The translations under genes were made by a program, and so were the position numbers. A DNA stretch of 64,000 bases from assembly GCA_030656615.1 (NCBI GenBank), contig JAUSOY010000058.1, forward strand, positions 59,097 through 123,096, in the 5' to 3' direction. Positions 44,298-53,555 of the stretch are shown one piece after another. The notes beneath the pieces were generated by a model that made no database searches, had not been told where the DNA came from, and saw only the letters and a program-made list of their open reading frames with translations. Numbering within the stretch: position 1 is the first letter of the stretch; every line of letters begins with the position of its first letter. Origin of the DNA: Bacteroidales bacterium. GTDB lineage: Bacteria > Bacteroidota > Bacteroidia > Bacteroidales > TTA-H9.

Positions 44298-44956
44298 ACA
44301 TTAAGAAAATTCAGGAGTCCATCGTAACGGTCGCGTAATAAATCATTGAAATCGTTTTCTCCGAAAGAGGCTTCAATGGAATAATTATACCGATGAAGTG
44401 TTTGTAAAATTCCTGAAATATCCATTTTATTAACTTTAATAGTAACGGTCATTTTTGTAGAGTTGGGGTGGGTATCGGTATAAAGTCCCATGACCGTTGC
44501 ATCATTTGATTCAATAATCTGAGCAATTTCCGAGAGTTCATAATCCCTGTAATTCATATCCAGAATAATAATTCCTCCGGGGTTAAGGATGGGATCGATG
44601 CGCGAGTAATTTTCCATTAAACTCATCAAAGTAATGCAACCAATATATTCATTCTTATCATCGATGACCGGTAGTAGGGTAAGTTTGTTATTGGTGAATG
44701 TTTTAAATATTTCCAGTATATGATTGTTCTCCAGAACATTTGGCCAATTGAGCGAAAGGGGATGATTGCCCAGCGGATCTTCCGGATGATTATAATTTAA
44801 AATATCATTTTCACAAATCAATCCAAGATAATCACGTTCATTCACAATTGGCAGGTGCATTACCTTGAATTCTTCCATCATACTGAGGGCTATTAAGCCG
44901 CTGTCAGAGGTGCGAAGCGGTACTATTATGTCGGATATGAGCGATTTTGCCAACAT
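44294..44956 (-). CDS. CBS-domain protein with ACT-like C-terminus
   Basis: A 220-residue cytoplasmic protein. Two CBS motifs at about 5-60 (VPLRTSDSGLIALSMMEEFKVMHLPIVNE) and 70-130 (HILEIFKTFTNNKLTLLPVIDDKNEYIGCITL) make one Bateman module, which usually binds adenine nucleotides. The C-terminal 90 residues (GIIILDMNYRDYELSEIAQII, TVTIKVNKMDISGIL) look like an ACT-type ligand-binding domain. It sits between rsgA (6 bases away) and the barrel protein (4-base overlap). Function unknown; similar proteins are common in the phylum. Confidence 0.78.
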   Translation of the reverse strand: MLAKSLISDIIVPLRTSDSGLIALSMMEEFKVMHLPIVNERDYLGLICENDILNYNHPEDPLGNHPLSLNWPNVLENNHILEIFKTFTNNKLTLLPVIDDKNEYIGCITLMSLMENYSRIDPILNPGGIIILDMNYRDYELSEIAQIIESNDATVMGLYTDTHPNSTKMTVTIKVNKMDISGILQTLHRYNYSIEASFGENDFNDLLRDRYDGLLNFLNV

Positions 44957-44962
44957 GATAAT

Positions 44963-45892
44963 TTAGTTATATGTTTCCAATTCTTTATCGTCAATAATAT
45001 TCAGGTAGCTTGTGTATCGGGTATGGGCAATTAGCCCATTTTCAACGGCAATTTTAACAGCACAACCGGGTTCGTGGCTATGTGTGCAATTATAAAACTG
45101 ACATTTTTCGAGTATTTTTTTCATCTCTGGAAAATATAGCCCAACTTCTTCTTTTTTGAAATCGATGAGTCCGAATTCTTTAATACCAGGCGAATCAATA
45201 ATATATCCTCCAAAGGAAAGGCTATGCATCTGGGCAAATGTTGTGGTATGTTTACCCTTGCTATTGTAGTCAGAAATTTCCTGGGTTTTGATGTTTAAGC
45301 CCGGTTCGAGTCGGTTTATAAGGGCTGATTTCCCGACTCCGCTGTTTCCCGCCATCAGGGTTATTTTTCCACTAAGAATCGCTGCTATTTCATCCATCCC
45401 TTTTCCTTCCAAGGCAGAGGCAGTAAGTACTTTATAACCTGCCTGATTATATACTAAGCGAAAATATTCCAGATTATCATAATCTTCTTCGGTGTATAAA
45501 TCAGTTTTGTTAAAGATAACAATACCTGGAATATTATATGCTTCGGCAGTTACCAGAAAACGATCGAGAAATCCGGGTGGCGTGCGTGGATTACAAATAG
45601 AAGCTACTACTACTGCCTGATCTACGTTAGACGCCAATATATGTAATGTTTTGGAGCTCTTTGTAGCTTTACGGATGATATAATTATTGCGGGGATGAAT
45701 TTTACTGATAATCCATTCGGTATCTGAAACAGCGGTTACGGTAACTAAATCACCCACTACTACCGGATTCGTGTTTTTTAAATCATGCATTCTGAATTTC
45801 CCCTTTAACCTGCAATCAACAACATTGCCGCCGGGTGTTCTGACGATATACCAGCTGCCGGTCGATTTTACAACTCTTCCTTCAAAATCCAT
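44963..45892 (-). CDS. rsgA: Ribosome small-subunit-dependent GTPase A
   Basis: Late 30S-assembly GTPase. The 309-residue product has an N-terminal OB fold (about 1-65) and a circularly permuted GTPase: NKTD (G4) comes before GNSGVGKSALINRL (G1), then DSPGIKEFGL (G3). A C-terminal zinc-binding helical domain has CQFYNCTHSHEPGC. All motifs are intact. Its start is 1 base from the stop of the cupin gene upstream, so the two share an mRNA. Confidence 0.95.
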   Translation of the reverse strand: MDFEGRVVKSTGSWYIVRTPGGNVVDCRLKGKFRMHDLKNTNPVVVGDLVTVTAVSDTEWIISKIHPRNNYIIRKATKSSKTLHILASNVDQAVVVASICNPRTPPGFLDRFLVTAEAYNIPGIVIFNKTDLYTEEDYDNLEYFRLVYNQAGYKVLTASALEGKGMDEIAAILSGKITLMAGNSGVGKSALINRLEPGLNIKTQEISDYNSKGKHTTTFAQMHSLSFGGYIIDSPGIKEFGLIDFKKEEVGLYFPEMKKILEKCQFYNCTHSHEPGCAVKIAVENGLIAHTRYTSYLNIIDDKELETYN

Positions 45893-45893
45893 A

Positions 45894-46169
45894 TTATTCA
45901 GGGAAATTATAATGTTTCTTTATTGACCGGACAATATTCCAGTGGCATTTTAGGCCTCTTTTAAAAGTGACGAAATCTCCGCCGGATATTTCATAGGTGC
46001 CTTTTGGGGTAGTAATGATGACCTTACCCTCAATAATATAGCACTCCTCATCGCTATCATATGTCCAATCGAAGGCAGAAATTTCCTTTTCCCAAATGGG
46101 CCAGGAAAAAACTCCTTGTTTGTTCAAGGTTTCCGAATCAGGGTTTTCGATAATTATCATATTCATCAA
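45894..46169 (-). CDS. Small cupin (DUF861/EutQ-like)
   Basis: A 91-residue cupin. The start could be the ATG at 46169 or, three codons later, at 46160. WTYDSDEECYIIEGKVIITT and GTYEISGGDFVTFKRGLKCHWNI are the two cupin motifs, with Glu residues in the metal region and one His in the second, as in DUF861 members. It precedes rsgA by a single base. No ethanolamine-utilisation genes are present, so the EutQ resemblance is only structural. Function unknown. Confidence 0.72.
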   Translation of the reverse strand: MMNMIIIENPDSETLNKQGVFSWPIWEKEISAFDWTYDSDEECYIIEGKVIITTPKGTYEISGGDFVTFKRGLKCHWNIVRSIKKHYNFPE

Positions 46170-46177
46170 GAATAATA

Positions 46178-46209
46178 TTTGGTATCAAAGCAAAATTAGC
46201 GTATTTTTG
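46178..46209 (+). promoter_or_regulatory. Full promoter of the membrane-protein gene, overlapping an opposing promoter
   Basis: TTTG (46178-46181), 20 bases, then TATTTTTG (46202-46209) is an excellent match to the Bacteroidota consensus. On the minus strand TAATTTTG (46191-46198) lies inside it, a -7 box for the cupin-rsgA operon. Confidence 0.65.
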
Positions 46210-46226
46210 AACAAAGTACTCATAAT

Positions 46227-46898
46227 ATGATTCTGCACAGCCTCATTCCTTCCATTCCTCCTCTGCTTGTGGCAGGGGTCATACTTGTCTTTGGACAATA
46301 TAAGTACGATTCTTCACGGTTTCGGTTACTTCTTGGGTCATTTGTTTTAGGTCTTTTTATAAGTGCACTAATAATTCTTGGACATTATATTATTTCTCAA
46401 ATGGGATTGGCCGAACTGAAGAGTATCAGACGAGTCGCGTTCTTTTCTTTTGTTGTGGTTGGATTTGGACATGAGACTGCTAAATTTCTGGTACTCAGGT
46501 TTTATGCAATTCCGAATGAATTTGTGAATAAGCCATCTCATGGGATAATCCACTCATGCCTTATTGGGCTGGCAGTTACTGCCGTTATGGTTGTATATTT
46601 TTCTGAAACAATGGCCGAATTTCCATATTTTAACACATGGATTTACCTTTATACACCGGCTGCTATGATTATATCGGTGCCGGTTGGTTTTTTTGCTGGG
46701 CTTGGAAAAAGCCGGCAAACGCGTTTTATTGATTCAATGACCGGATTATTTGCCTCCGCTTTTTTCCACAGTATATTCATCTTCTGCTATATCAGTAGTG
46801 AACTATTGCTTGGATTACTGGCTGCAATAGGTACTTTTTCCATTGCAATCATCCTGATCTGGAAGGCACTTGCTTATACGCCTGAGAGTAAGAATTAG
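46227..46898 (+). CDS. Polytopic membrane protein, possibly PrsW-like
   Basis: A 223-residue membrane protein with about seven hydrophobic segments. VVVGFGHETAKFLVLR resembles the first catalytic motif of PrsW proteases (EExxK), but the first Glu is His here. ASAFFHSIFIF could be the His motif near the C-terminus. The PrsW assignment is tentative, and loss of a catalytic Glu would argue for a non-peptidase. Translation starts close behind a strong promoter. Its stop overlaps by 4 bases the end of the convergent carbonic anhydrase gene. Confidence 0.5.
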   Translation: MILHSLIPSIPPLLVAGVILVFGQYKYDSSRFRLLLGSFVLGLFISALIILGHYIISQMGLAELKSIRRVAFFSFVVVGFGHETAKFLVLRFYAIPNEFVNKPSHGIIHSCLIGLAVTAVMVVYFSETMAEFPYFNTWIYLYTPAAMIISVPVGFFAGLGKSRQTRFIDSMTGLFASAFFHSIFIFCYISSELLLGLLAAIGTFSIAIILIWKALAYTPESKN

Positions 46899-47440
46899 AG
46901 GTCGGGCGTTTCTTTCCAGTCTGATTCGGGTCCATACCACGAAGCATACATATTGTAACTTCGGGCAATTCGCATGACTTCACCTTCCAGAAGTTCCGGA
47001 TCCAGTTCTTTTATTTTTTTTGCAGGAACACCGGCAAATATACTCCCGGAGGGCACAACGGTTCCTTTTGACACTATTGCACCTGCAGCAATGATGGAAT
47101 TACTTTCAATAATTACTCCATCCATTATAATGGCACCCATTCCAATAAGGACATTATTCTGAATTTCGCACCCATGAATGATGGCTCCATGAGCGATGGA
47201 TACATTATTTCCTATTGTAACCGGGTGTTTTTTATAGGTGCAGTGGATGATGGCTCCATCCTGAATATTTACATAGTCCCCAATACGGATACTGTGTACG
47301 TCTCCTCTTACAACCGCATTAAACCAAACGGTGCAATGATGGCCCATAATTACATCACCGGTAATGGTTGCATTATCAGCCAGAAAGATATTGTCTCCAA
47401 ATGTGGGAAGGATATTTTTTACTGATTTAATAAGTGCCAT
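46895..47440 (-). CDS. Gamma carbonic anhydrase-family hexapeptide protein
   Basis: A 181-residue left-handed beta-helix protein. Many hexapeptide repeats fill residues 15-130. The metal-site region shows DGAIIHCTYKKHPVTIG and NNVSIAHGAIIHGCEI, with three His in the spacing of gamma carbonic anhydrases, and IGMGAIIMDGVIIESNSIIAAGAIV is the family signature. Activity towards CO2 is not assured for all members. It starts 14 bases after nadB and ends the minus-strand operon. Confidence 0.88.
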   Translation of the reverse strand: MALIKSVKNILPTFGDNIFLADNATITGDVIMGHHCTVWFNAVVRGDVHSIRIGDYVNIQDGAIIHCTYKKHPVTIGNNVSIAHGAIIHGCEIQNNVLIGMGAIIMDGVIIESNSIIAAGAIVSKGTVVPSGSIFAGVPAKKIKELDPELLEGEVMRIARSYNMYASWYGPESDWKETPDL

Positions 47441-47453
47441 AGGAAGTTAGAAT

Positions 47454-49049
47454 TTAGTCGGTGAATTTTTTTTCGTCGATGAGGCCCGCTTCACGAGGGA
47501 AATCAAGCGAATAGTGTAAGCCACGGCTTTCTTTACGTGCTATTGCCATTTTTATAATGAGATAGGCAGTATTTATAAGATTGCGAAGCTCACAGATATT
47601 GACGTCTAGAATGGAACGTTTGTAAAGATATTCAGTTTCGCGGAAGATAATATTGAGTCTTTTTAATGCTCTTTGAAGGCGAAGATTTGAGCGAACGATG
47701 CCAACGTATGAACTCATGAGACCCTGAAGTTCTTTTACGGTATGCGTAATCAGAATCATTTCTTCATTAAACACCATACCTTCGGCATCCCAATCGGGGA
47801 TTTCATCGCAATGCATAAGCTTTCCTGCCATATCCATGGAATGTTGTGCAGCCCGATGACTGAATACCAATGATTCGAGTAGCGAATTGGATGCCAGGCG
47901 GTTGGCACCGTGTAATCCGGTATGTGCACATTCTCCGGAGGCATAGAGTCTTTTGATAGAACTCTGAGCAAATTCGTTTACTTTGATTCCTCCACAAATG
48001 TAATGTGCAGCAGGGATTACAGGTATTAGGTCATGAGAAATGTCAATTCCAATGGAAAGGCATTTGGCATAAACTGTTGGGAAGTGTAATATCAGTTCTT
48101 CTTTTCCCAAATGGCGGCAATCGAGATGAACATATTCGTAGCCACTTATTTTAATTTCGGTGTCGATGGCTCTGGCAACAATATCTCGGGGAGCTAAAGA
48201 ACCGCGTTCATCATATTTTTGCATAAACTCCTCACCGTCAAAAGTTTTTAAAACAGCACCAAAACCTCTTAGTGCTTCGGTGATAAGAAATGCAGGTTTA
48301 TCCTTGGGATTAAAGAGGGCTGTTGGATGAAACTGTATAAACTCCATGTTTTTAATTTCACCTCTGGCACGATGCACCATTGCAATGCCATCGCCGGTTG
48401 CTATCGGTGGATTGGTGGTGGTATTGTACACATTTCCTGCGCCACCGGTCGATAACATGGTTGTACGGGCTAAAATGGTTTTAATTTCATTGGTAATCAC
48501 ATCAAGCACATAAACGCCGTAACAGGTAATATCTGGTGTATTACGGTCAACCCGTAATCCAAGGTGATGTTGTGTAAGAAGTTCAATTGCAAAATGATGT
48601 TCGAGCAGGCTGATATTCGGGTGATTTCTTACGCGATCGAGTAAAGCTCTTTCAATGGCCAGTCCGGTCTGATCCTTATGATGGAGCACCCGATATTCGG
48701 AGTGGCCACCTTCTTTTCCTAAATCAAAAAGTCCTGTCTTGGTTTTATCGAAAATAACTCCCCAATCTACCAGTTCTGTAATTCTATCGGTGGATTCGGT
48801 GATAGTAATGCGAACGATCTCCGGATCATTTAACTCATCACCCGCTATCATTGTATCACGGATATGCTTTTCAAAACTATCAGGAATGTATGTTACGGCA
48901 GCGATGCCACCCTGCGCATATTTTGTGGCGGATTCTTCAGCGTCCTTTTTTGTAAGGATAATCACGTGTCCCTGTTCTGCAACTTTAAGAGCATAACTGA
49001 GTCCGGCTATTCCGGAACCAATAACAAGAAAATCTGTTTTTAATCGCAT
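47454..49049 (-). CDS. nadB: L-aspartate oxidase
   Basis: FAD enzyme that starts NAD synthesis by oxidising L-aspartate to iminoaspartate; fumarate can replace O2 as electron acceptor. The 531-residue product has FLVIGSGIAGLSYALKVAE (FAD-binding), TKYAQGGIAAV, MEFIQFHPTALF, and TGLHGANRLASNSLLE with the conserved Arg. A C-terminal helical domain completes it. Flavoprotein subunits of fumarate reductase are similar, but the length and SxxxxQGGI motif favour NadB. nadA and nadC are not in the window. Confidence 0.93.
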   Translation of the reverse strand: MRLKTDFLVIGSGIAGLSYALKVAEQGHVIILTKKDAEESATKYAQGGIAAVTYIPDSFEKHIRDTMIAGDELNDPEIVRITITESTDRITELVDWGVIFDKTKTGLFDLGKEGGHSEYRVLHHKDQTGLAIERALLDRVRNHPNISLLEHHFAIELLTQHHLGLRVDRNTPDITCYGVYVLDVITNEIKTILARTTMLSTGGAGNVYNTTTNPPIATGDGIAMVHRARGEIKNMEFIQFHPTALFNPKDKPAFLITEALRGFGAVLKTFDGEEFMQKYDERGSLAPRDIVARAIDTEIKISGYEYVHLDCRHLGKEELILHFPTVYAKCLSIGIDISHDLIPVIPAAHYICGGIKVNEFAQSSIKRLYASGECAHTGLHGANRLASNSLLESLVFSHRAAQHSMDMAGKLMHCDEIPDWDAEGMVFNEEMILITHTVKELQGLMSSYVGIVRSNLRLQRALKRLNIIFRETEYLYKRSILDVNICELRNLINTAYLIIKMAIARKESRGLHYSLDFPREAGLIDEKKFTD

Positions 49050-49082
49050 GATTGATAGCGTTACAGTTTTGTATGCGTCCGA

Positions 49083-49865
49083 TTATTTTTTAATATTTTT
49101 TGCCTCGTTCCAGAAAACATCCATTTCACTGAGGCTCATCTCGTGAAGCGAACGTCCTGCTTCCCTCGCTTTTTCTTCGAGATACATAAAACGTTGACGG
49201 AATTTGCGATTGGTTTTTTCCAATGCATCTTCCGGGTTTACATTAATAAACCGGGCATAGTTTACCAGAGAGAAAAGAAGATCGCCCATTTCTTCTTCGG
49301 TTCGGCCAGGCGTATTTCCATTATCGACTTCCGTCTTTAGTTCTTGCAATTCTTCGAGTACTTTATCCCATACCTGTTCCGGTTTTTCCCAATCGAATCC
49401 AACCCCTTTTGCTTTTTCCTGCATACGGTATGCTTTTACAAGGGGTGGTAGTGAGTTTGGTACTCCTGAAAGAACCGATCGTATTCCTTCCACATCCAGT
49501 TTAATTCGCTCCCAATTGTCTTTCACTTCACTGGCATCTTTTACGATGACATCGCTAAAAATATGAGGATGACGCTGGGTGAGTTTCTTATTTATTCCAT
49601 TCAAAACCTCAGTAATTCCGAAGCTGTTTTTTTCGCTTCCAATTTTGGCATAGAATACCAGGTGAAGCATTAAATCACCCAGTTCGTTCTTAATGCCATC
49701 CAGATCATCAGAAAGTATAGCATCAGAAAGTTCGTAAGTTTCTTCAATGGTCAGGTGGCGAAGACTTTGAAGGGTTTGTTCTTTATCCCATGGACAACCA
49801 GCCCGCAATTGATCCATAATTTCCAGAAGTTCCCCAAAGGCATTTTTTTCTAATTCGTAAGGCAT
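49083..49865 (-). CDS. mazG: Nucleoside triphosphate pyrophosphohydrolase MazG
   Basis: Hydrolyses dNTPs/NTPs to monophosphate and pyrophosphate, acting as a house-cleaning and (p)ppGpp-related enzyme. The 260-residue product has two MazG modules: CPWDKEQTLQSLRHLTIEETYELSDAI with NELGDLMLHLVFYAKI, and EVDNG...EEMGDLLFSLVNYARFINVNPEDAL with the EExxD metal motif. Two-module MazG is the E. coli type. It is 2 bases from the kinase stop upstream, so the pair is co-transcribed. Confidence 0.93.
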   Translation of the reverse strand: MPYELEKNAFGELLEIMDQLRAGCPWDKEQTLQSLRHLTIEETYELSDAILSDDLDGIKNELGDLMLHLVFYAKIGSEKNSFGITEVLNGINKKLTQRHPHIFSDVIVKDASEVKDNWERIKLDVEGIRSVLSGVPNSLPPLVKAYRMQEKAKGVGFDWEKPEQVWDKVLEELQELKTEVDNGNTPGRTEEEMGDLLFSLVNYARFINVNPEDALEKTNRKFRQRFMYLEEKAREAGRSLHEMSLSEMDVFWNEAKNIKK

Positions 49866-49867
49866 TA

Positions 49868-52180
49868 TTATTGTGAATTATTTTTCAGGACGGATAGAAC
49901 AGTTTCGATGAATTCACCACTTTTAAATGGCTTACGTAAAAATCCATCCATTCCGGAATTTAAATATTTGTATTTATCGTCTGATAGGGCAAATGCAGTA
50001 ACAGCGATAATTTTTACCGGTGTGAGCCCTTGTTCTTCTTCGTGTTTCCTAATCAGCTCTGTAGCTTTCATCCCATCCATTACCGGCATTTGAATATCCA
50101 TCAGTATTAAATCGAAGTTGCCGGCAATATATTTTTCAACACCAATTTTACCATTATTAGCCACTTCAACATAGGCATCCATTTTTTTCAGATATGCCCC
50201 AATGAGTTGCTGATTGGTTGGATTGTCCTCTACCATCAATACTCTGTAGTGATATTCTTCGGCACTTACTTCAGGTATAACTTTGGTTGGTGGTGTGTCA
50301 TATTTTTGAAATTCGAGGGTAAGCCAGAATTCACTTCCTCCTTCGGGACGATTATTATATCCCATTTTTCCACCCATTTTTTCAACCAGAGAACGCGAAA
50401 TGGACAATCCAAGTCCAGTACCCCCGGATACAGATGTTTCCTTTTGTGTGCCCTGAACAAAAGCTTTGAATATTTTTTCCTGTTCTTGGGGGTCCACTCC
50501 TGAGCCGGTGTCGGTTATGGCTGTGCGCATTATGATGGAAGAAGCATCTTCCTTTAAAACTTCCACATTCACGGATATCTCACCATTGAAAGTAAAGTTA
50601 ATGGCGTTATTAATTAAGTTAAGTAGTATTTGTCGTATACGGTAGGCATCGCCCAAATTCTCTGGTAATGATTCAGGCAAATGATATTTTAATTGATTAT
50701 TTTTTTCTAATGCTTTTATCTCTAATATTTTAACAGATTCCTTGACCACTTTGGCATAATACATTGGCTTAATATTTAGAGAAAGAAAACCAGCTTCAAT
50801 TTTCGAAAAATCAAGGATATCGTTAATCAGTGATACCAGATTAGCCCCAGCCGATCGGATGACACTTACAAACTCATGTTGTTCAGGGCTTAGGCTACTT
50901 TCTTCCAACAATTCAGCCATCCCCAGAATTGCATTCATGGGGGTTCTGATTTCGTGCGACATAGAAGCCAGAAAATAGGATTTGCTTTGCGTGGCATTTT
51001 CAGCCTTGTCTTTGGCAAGCAATAATTCATCTTCTATGGATTTGCGCTCAGAAATATCTTGCATCAACCCTACAATATACTTTTTATTGATGTCTTCATG
51101 ATAGTAAAGGGTCTTTGTAACATAAAAAGTATTTGGATGACCCAGAAAATCCATACAACTTTCGTATCGGTCGAAATTATAATTCAGGACTTGCCGATCG
51201 CTTTCTATAAAGATTTCAGCCTGGGCTTCGGGGAATAATTGATGATCGGTTTTGCCGATAATTTCCTCCATGTCACGATTTAATAACTTGCTGTATGCCC
51301 TATTGGCCAGCAATAACTTAGAATCTTCATCTTTAATGAAGAAGGGTTGCGGGATAGAATTTATGATCGCGAAAAGAAACTCAACGGATGAAAAACTACG
51401 TATTCTGTTTAAACGGTCGTCAGATATATCGGTAATAATACCCGATAGACTTGCGCCCTGTTGCAATCGTCGTACCGTGAGTTTATGATTTACCCACTTT
51501 ATATCTCCACTTTTTTGGTGTACAATCCGAAATTCATCATTAAAAAAGTCGAGACTCGAATGGGTAATCTCCTGTATGAGATTTTCAAATTTCTTCGTGT
51601 CATCTTTTGAAATAACATTAAGCAGTTTAGACGGATTTCCCGTGATGTCCTGAGAAGTTAGGCCGAAAATTTCGCTGAGTTTACCGCTCATTCGTGAAAT
51701 CCGGAAGTTGTGGTCGTTGTCAATCAGGGCGGTATAATAGACTTCCGTTACATGTGCTGATGATTGATTATCACTTAATTGTCTTACTTTGGTGATGATA
51801 CTGGTTATTTTTTTTTCAGAGGTATATGTCTTGATATGGAAGTGCGTATTTTCTATTTCATGATGAAATTCGGGAGAGGTTTCATTAATGAGTAATTTGT
51901 TCAGAGATTCAGGAAATATGCTATCCAGATTTTCAGCCAGTGATATCGATTGAAGAGAGAGTTGCCCTTGCGGAAGAGAAATATCTAATAATTTACCTCT
52001 CGAATTATAAACAACAACGCAAGATTCAAAATCATGATGACTTAACAAAGAGGAGGTAAGTATATCAATCGATACTCCCTGCTTCATTTTTAATAATTTC
52101 TGCCATTGGATATATCCCAAAATGGTTAAAATAATAATAAGAATACCGGTTATAATTAGAATGGTGGATATTATTGACAT
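49868..52180 (-). CDS. PAS-domain hybrid sensor histidine kinase
   Basis: A 770-residue membrane-linked signalling protein. Residues 4-26 form a membrane helix. PAS-like regions follow at about 45-140, 145-250 and 265-385. The last contains FIKDEDSKLLLANRAY and a PAC tail. HisKA starts at FLASMSHEIRTPMNAILG with the phospho-His near residue 409, HATPase_c shows NLINNAINFTFNGE, DTGSGVDPQEQ and GTGLGLSI, and a C-terminal receiver (about 648-770) has VEDNPTNQQ and phospho-acceptor D695 in LILMDIQMPVMDG. A response regulator partner is not encoded nearby. Upstream of mazG and nadB in the same operon. Confidence 0.9.
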   Translation of the reverse strand: MSIISTILIITGILIIILTILGYIQWQKLLKMKQGVSIDILTSSLLSHHDFESCVVVYNSRGKLLDISLPQGQLSLQSISLAENLDSIFPESLNKLLINETSPEFHHEIENTHFHIKTYTSEKKITSIITKVRQLSDNQSSAHVTEVYYTALIDNDHNFRISRMSGKLSEIFGLTSQDITGNPSKLLNVISKDDTKKFENLIQEITHSSLDFFNDEFRIVHQKSGDIKWVNHKLTVRRLQQGASLSGIITDISDDRLNRIRSFSSVEFLFAIINSIPQPFFIKDEDSKLLLANRAYSKLLNRDMEEIIGKTDHQLFPEAQAEIFIESDRQVLNYNFDRYESCMDFLGHPNTFYVTKTLYYHEDINKKYIVGLMQDISERKSIEDELLLAKDKAENATQSKSYFLASMSHEIRTPMNAILGMAELLEESSLSPEQHEFVSVIRSAGANLVSLINDILDFSKIEAGFLSLNIKPMYYAKVVKESVKILEIKALEKNNQLKYHLPESLPENLGDAYRIRQILLNLINNAINFTFNGEISVNVEVLKEDASSIIMRTAITDTGSGVDPQEQEKIFKAFVQGTQKETSVSGGTGLGLSISRSLVEKMGGKMGYNNRPEGGSEFWLTLEFQKYDTPPTKVIPEVSAEEYHYRVLMVEDNPTNQQLIGAYLKKMDAYVEVANNGKIGVEKYIAGNFDLILMDIQMPVMDGMKATELIRKHEEEQGLTPVKIIAVTAFALSDDKYKYLNSGMDGFLRKPFKSGEFIETVLSVLKNNSQ

Positions 52181-52395
52181 GAAATTGAACTTTTGTTTCT
52201 AAAAAATAAACAGAATTTTATTAGTAAAGTTTTAAAACCCTTTTTTTAAATGATTTTGTACAACTTTTGGAAATCAGTAACTTCGGGATAGTATAATTGG
52301 AAAGTAACGATTTTAAAACGTTTCAACCATACAGTATTTGACAGACCATTATTGGCAAAGATAAAAAACATTGATTTTTTATGGGTGGCTTTTCT

Positions 52396-52403
52396 TAATT
52401 TTG
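52396..52403 (+). promoter_or_regulatory. -7 promoter box of the PagL-like operon
   Basis: TAATTTTG is a perfect TAnnTTTG match 39 bases before the TTG start of the PagL-like gene. A T-rich -33 region lies at about the right distance. Confidence 0.5.
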
Positions 52404-52442
52404 CTTCTTTTCATCTTGTAAATGTCTTGATAATTCAGGAAT

Positions 52443-53555
52443 TTGAAGCGATTCTTCACCATATATTTACTTTTTTTTGTCGCCTTATGCGGTTCATTCG
52501 CTGAAAGTCAGAATGATTCTGTTAGTGCTTCACCCGGATTGCGAATTAGTATCCGCACCGGTAGTGGTTTTATTCTTAGACATCACTCCGAAATGGCTGT
52601 GTATGCCAATCATCATTTTCAAATGTTTGAGGCTTCGGTAGCTTATAAAACTTTCGGAGAGCAAAGCTGGAATAGCCGATACAATTACCCGTGGTTTGGC
52701 ATGAGTATGTACTATTCCGATTTAGGGGCTTCGCCATATCTGGGATATGCTGCAGCGGTGTACCCATACAGCGAAATAACATTTCTTGGTAATCAGGATT
52801 TTTGTTTGAATGGCCGGGCAGGACTTGGAATCGGTTATATTTCGAAACCATTTGACCGTTTCGATAATTATAAAAATACAGCCATTGGCTCGCATCTTAA
52901 TGCTGCAATATTATTGGAAATGAACCTTACAGGCCGCATATATCAAAATATAGATTTTAGTGGATCACTTTCGTTTTTTCATTTTTCGAATGGAGGAACC
53001 GAAATGCCAAACTATGGAATTAATGTGCCTTCAGTAATGGTTGGGTTAAATTATCATTTAAGACCATCGCCTCCGGTAATAGAACCCATTGAAAGGGTCA
53101 CTGTAGTTAGAAAACCAGAATTTACTGTTGCTGCATATGTAGGCTTTAAAGAAATTTTCCCTGTTGATGGACCGCTTTATCTGGTCTATAATACCACAAT
53201 TGACTTTACATATCCTGTTTTACGTATTTTAAAATGCGGCTTGGGTTCAGATGTTGTGTATGATAAATCAGATAGGATTATTTTGGAGGACCATGATATA
53301 ATCATCAATAATAACCTTGAAACCATAAAACTCGGACTTCATGTTACGACCTCTGTCGAAATGGGTAAAATGAGCGGGGTAGCACAGTTTGGCCGGTACG
53401 TTCATCAGCTTGATAAATCGGATGGTGAGTATTACGATAAGGTAGCGGTTTTTTATAATATATACCGTAATTTTATGCTTTCTGTTACATTGAAAACGCA
53501 TTTTGCTAAGGCCGATTACATTGGAATTGGATGCGCATATCGCATAAAATTATGA
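52443..53555 (+). CDS. Lipid A 3-O-deacylase/acyloxyacyl hydrolase-like protein (PagL-type)
   Basis: A 370-residue outer-membrane protein. The start is a TTG (MKRFFTIYLLFFVALC), since there is no in-frame ATG nearby; the signal peptide ends near FAES. Residues about 35-205 form an eight-strand barrel. PagL motifs are present: GRAGLGIGYISKPFDR and LSFFHFSNGGTEMPNYGIN, where the His and Ser of H-F-S-N match the catalytic dyad. A C-terminal half (about 225-370) forms a second barrel-like domain and ends in a hydrophobic strand (YIGIGCAYRIKL). It would trim lipid A acyl chains in the outer leaflet. The next gene overlaps its stop. Confidence 0.78.
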   Translation: MKRFFTIYLLFFVALCGSFAESQNDSVSASPGLRISIRTGSGFILRHHSEMAVYANHHFQMFEASVAYKTFGEQSWNSRYNYPWFGMSMYYSDLGASPYLGYAAAVYPYSEITFLGNQDFCLNGRAGLGIGYISKPFDRFDNYKNTAIGSHLNAAILLEMNLTGRIYQNIDFSGSLSFFHFSNGGTEMPNYGINVPSVMVGLNYHLRPSPPVIEPIERVTVVRKPEFTVAAYVGFKEIFPVDGPLYLVYNTTIDFTYPVLRILKCGLGSDVVYDKSDRIILEDHDIIINNNLETIKLGLHVTTSVEMGKMSGVAQFGRYVHQLDKSDGEYYDKVAVFYNIYRNFMLSVTLKTHFAKADYIGIGCAYRIKL

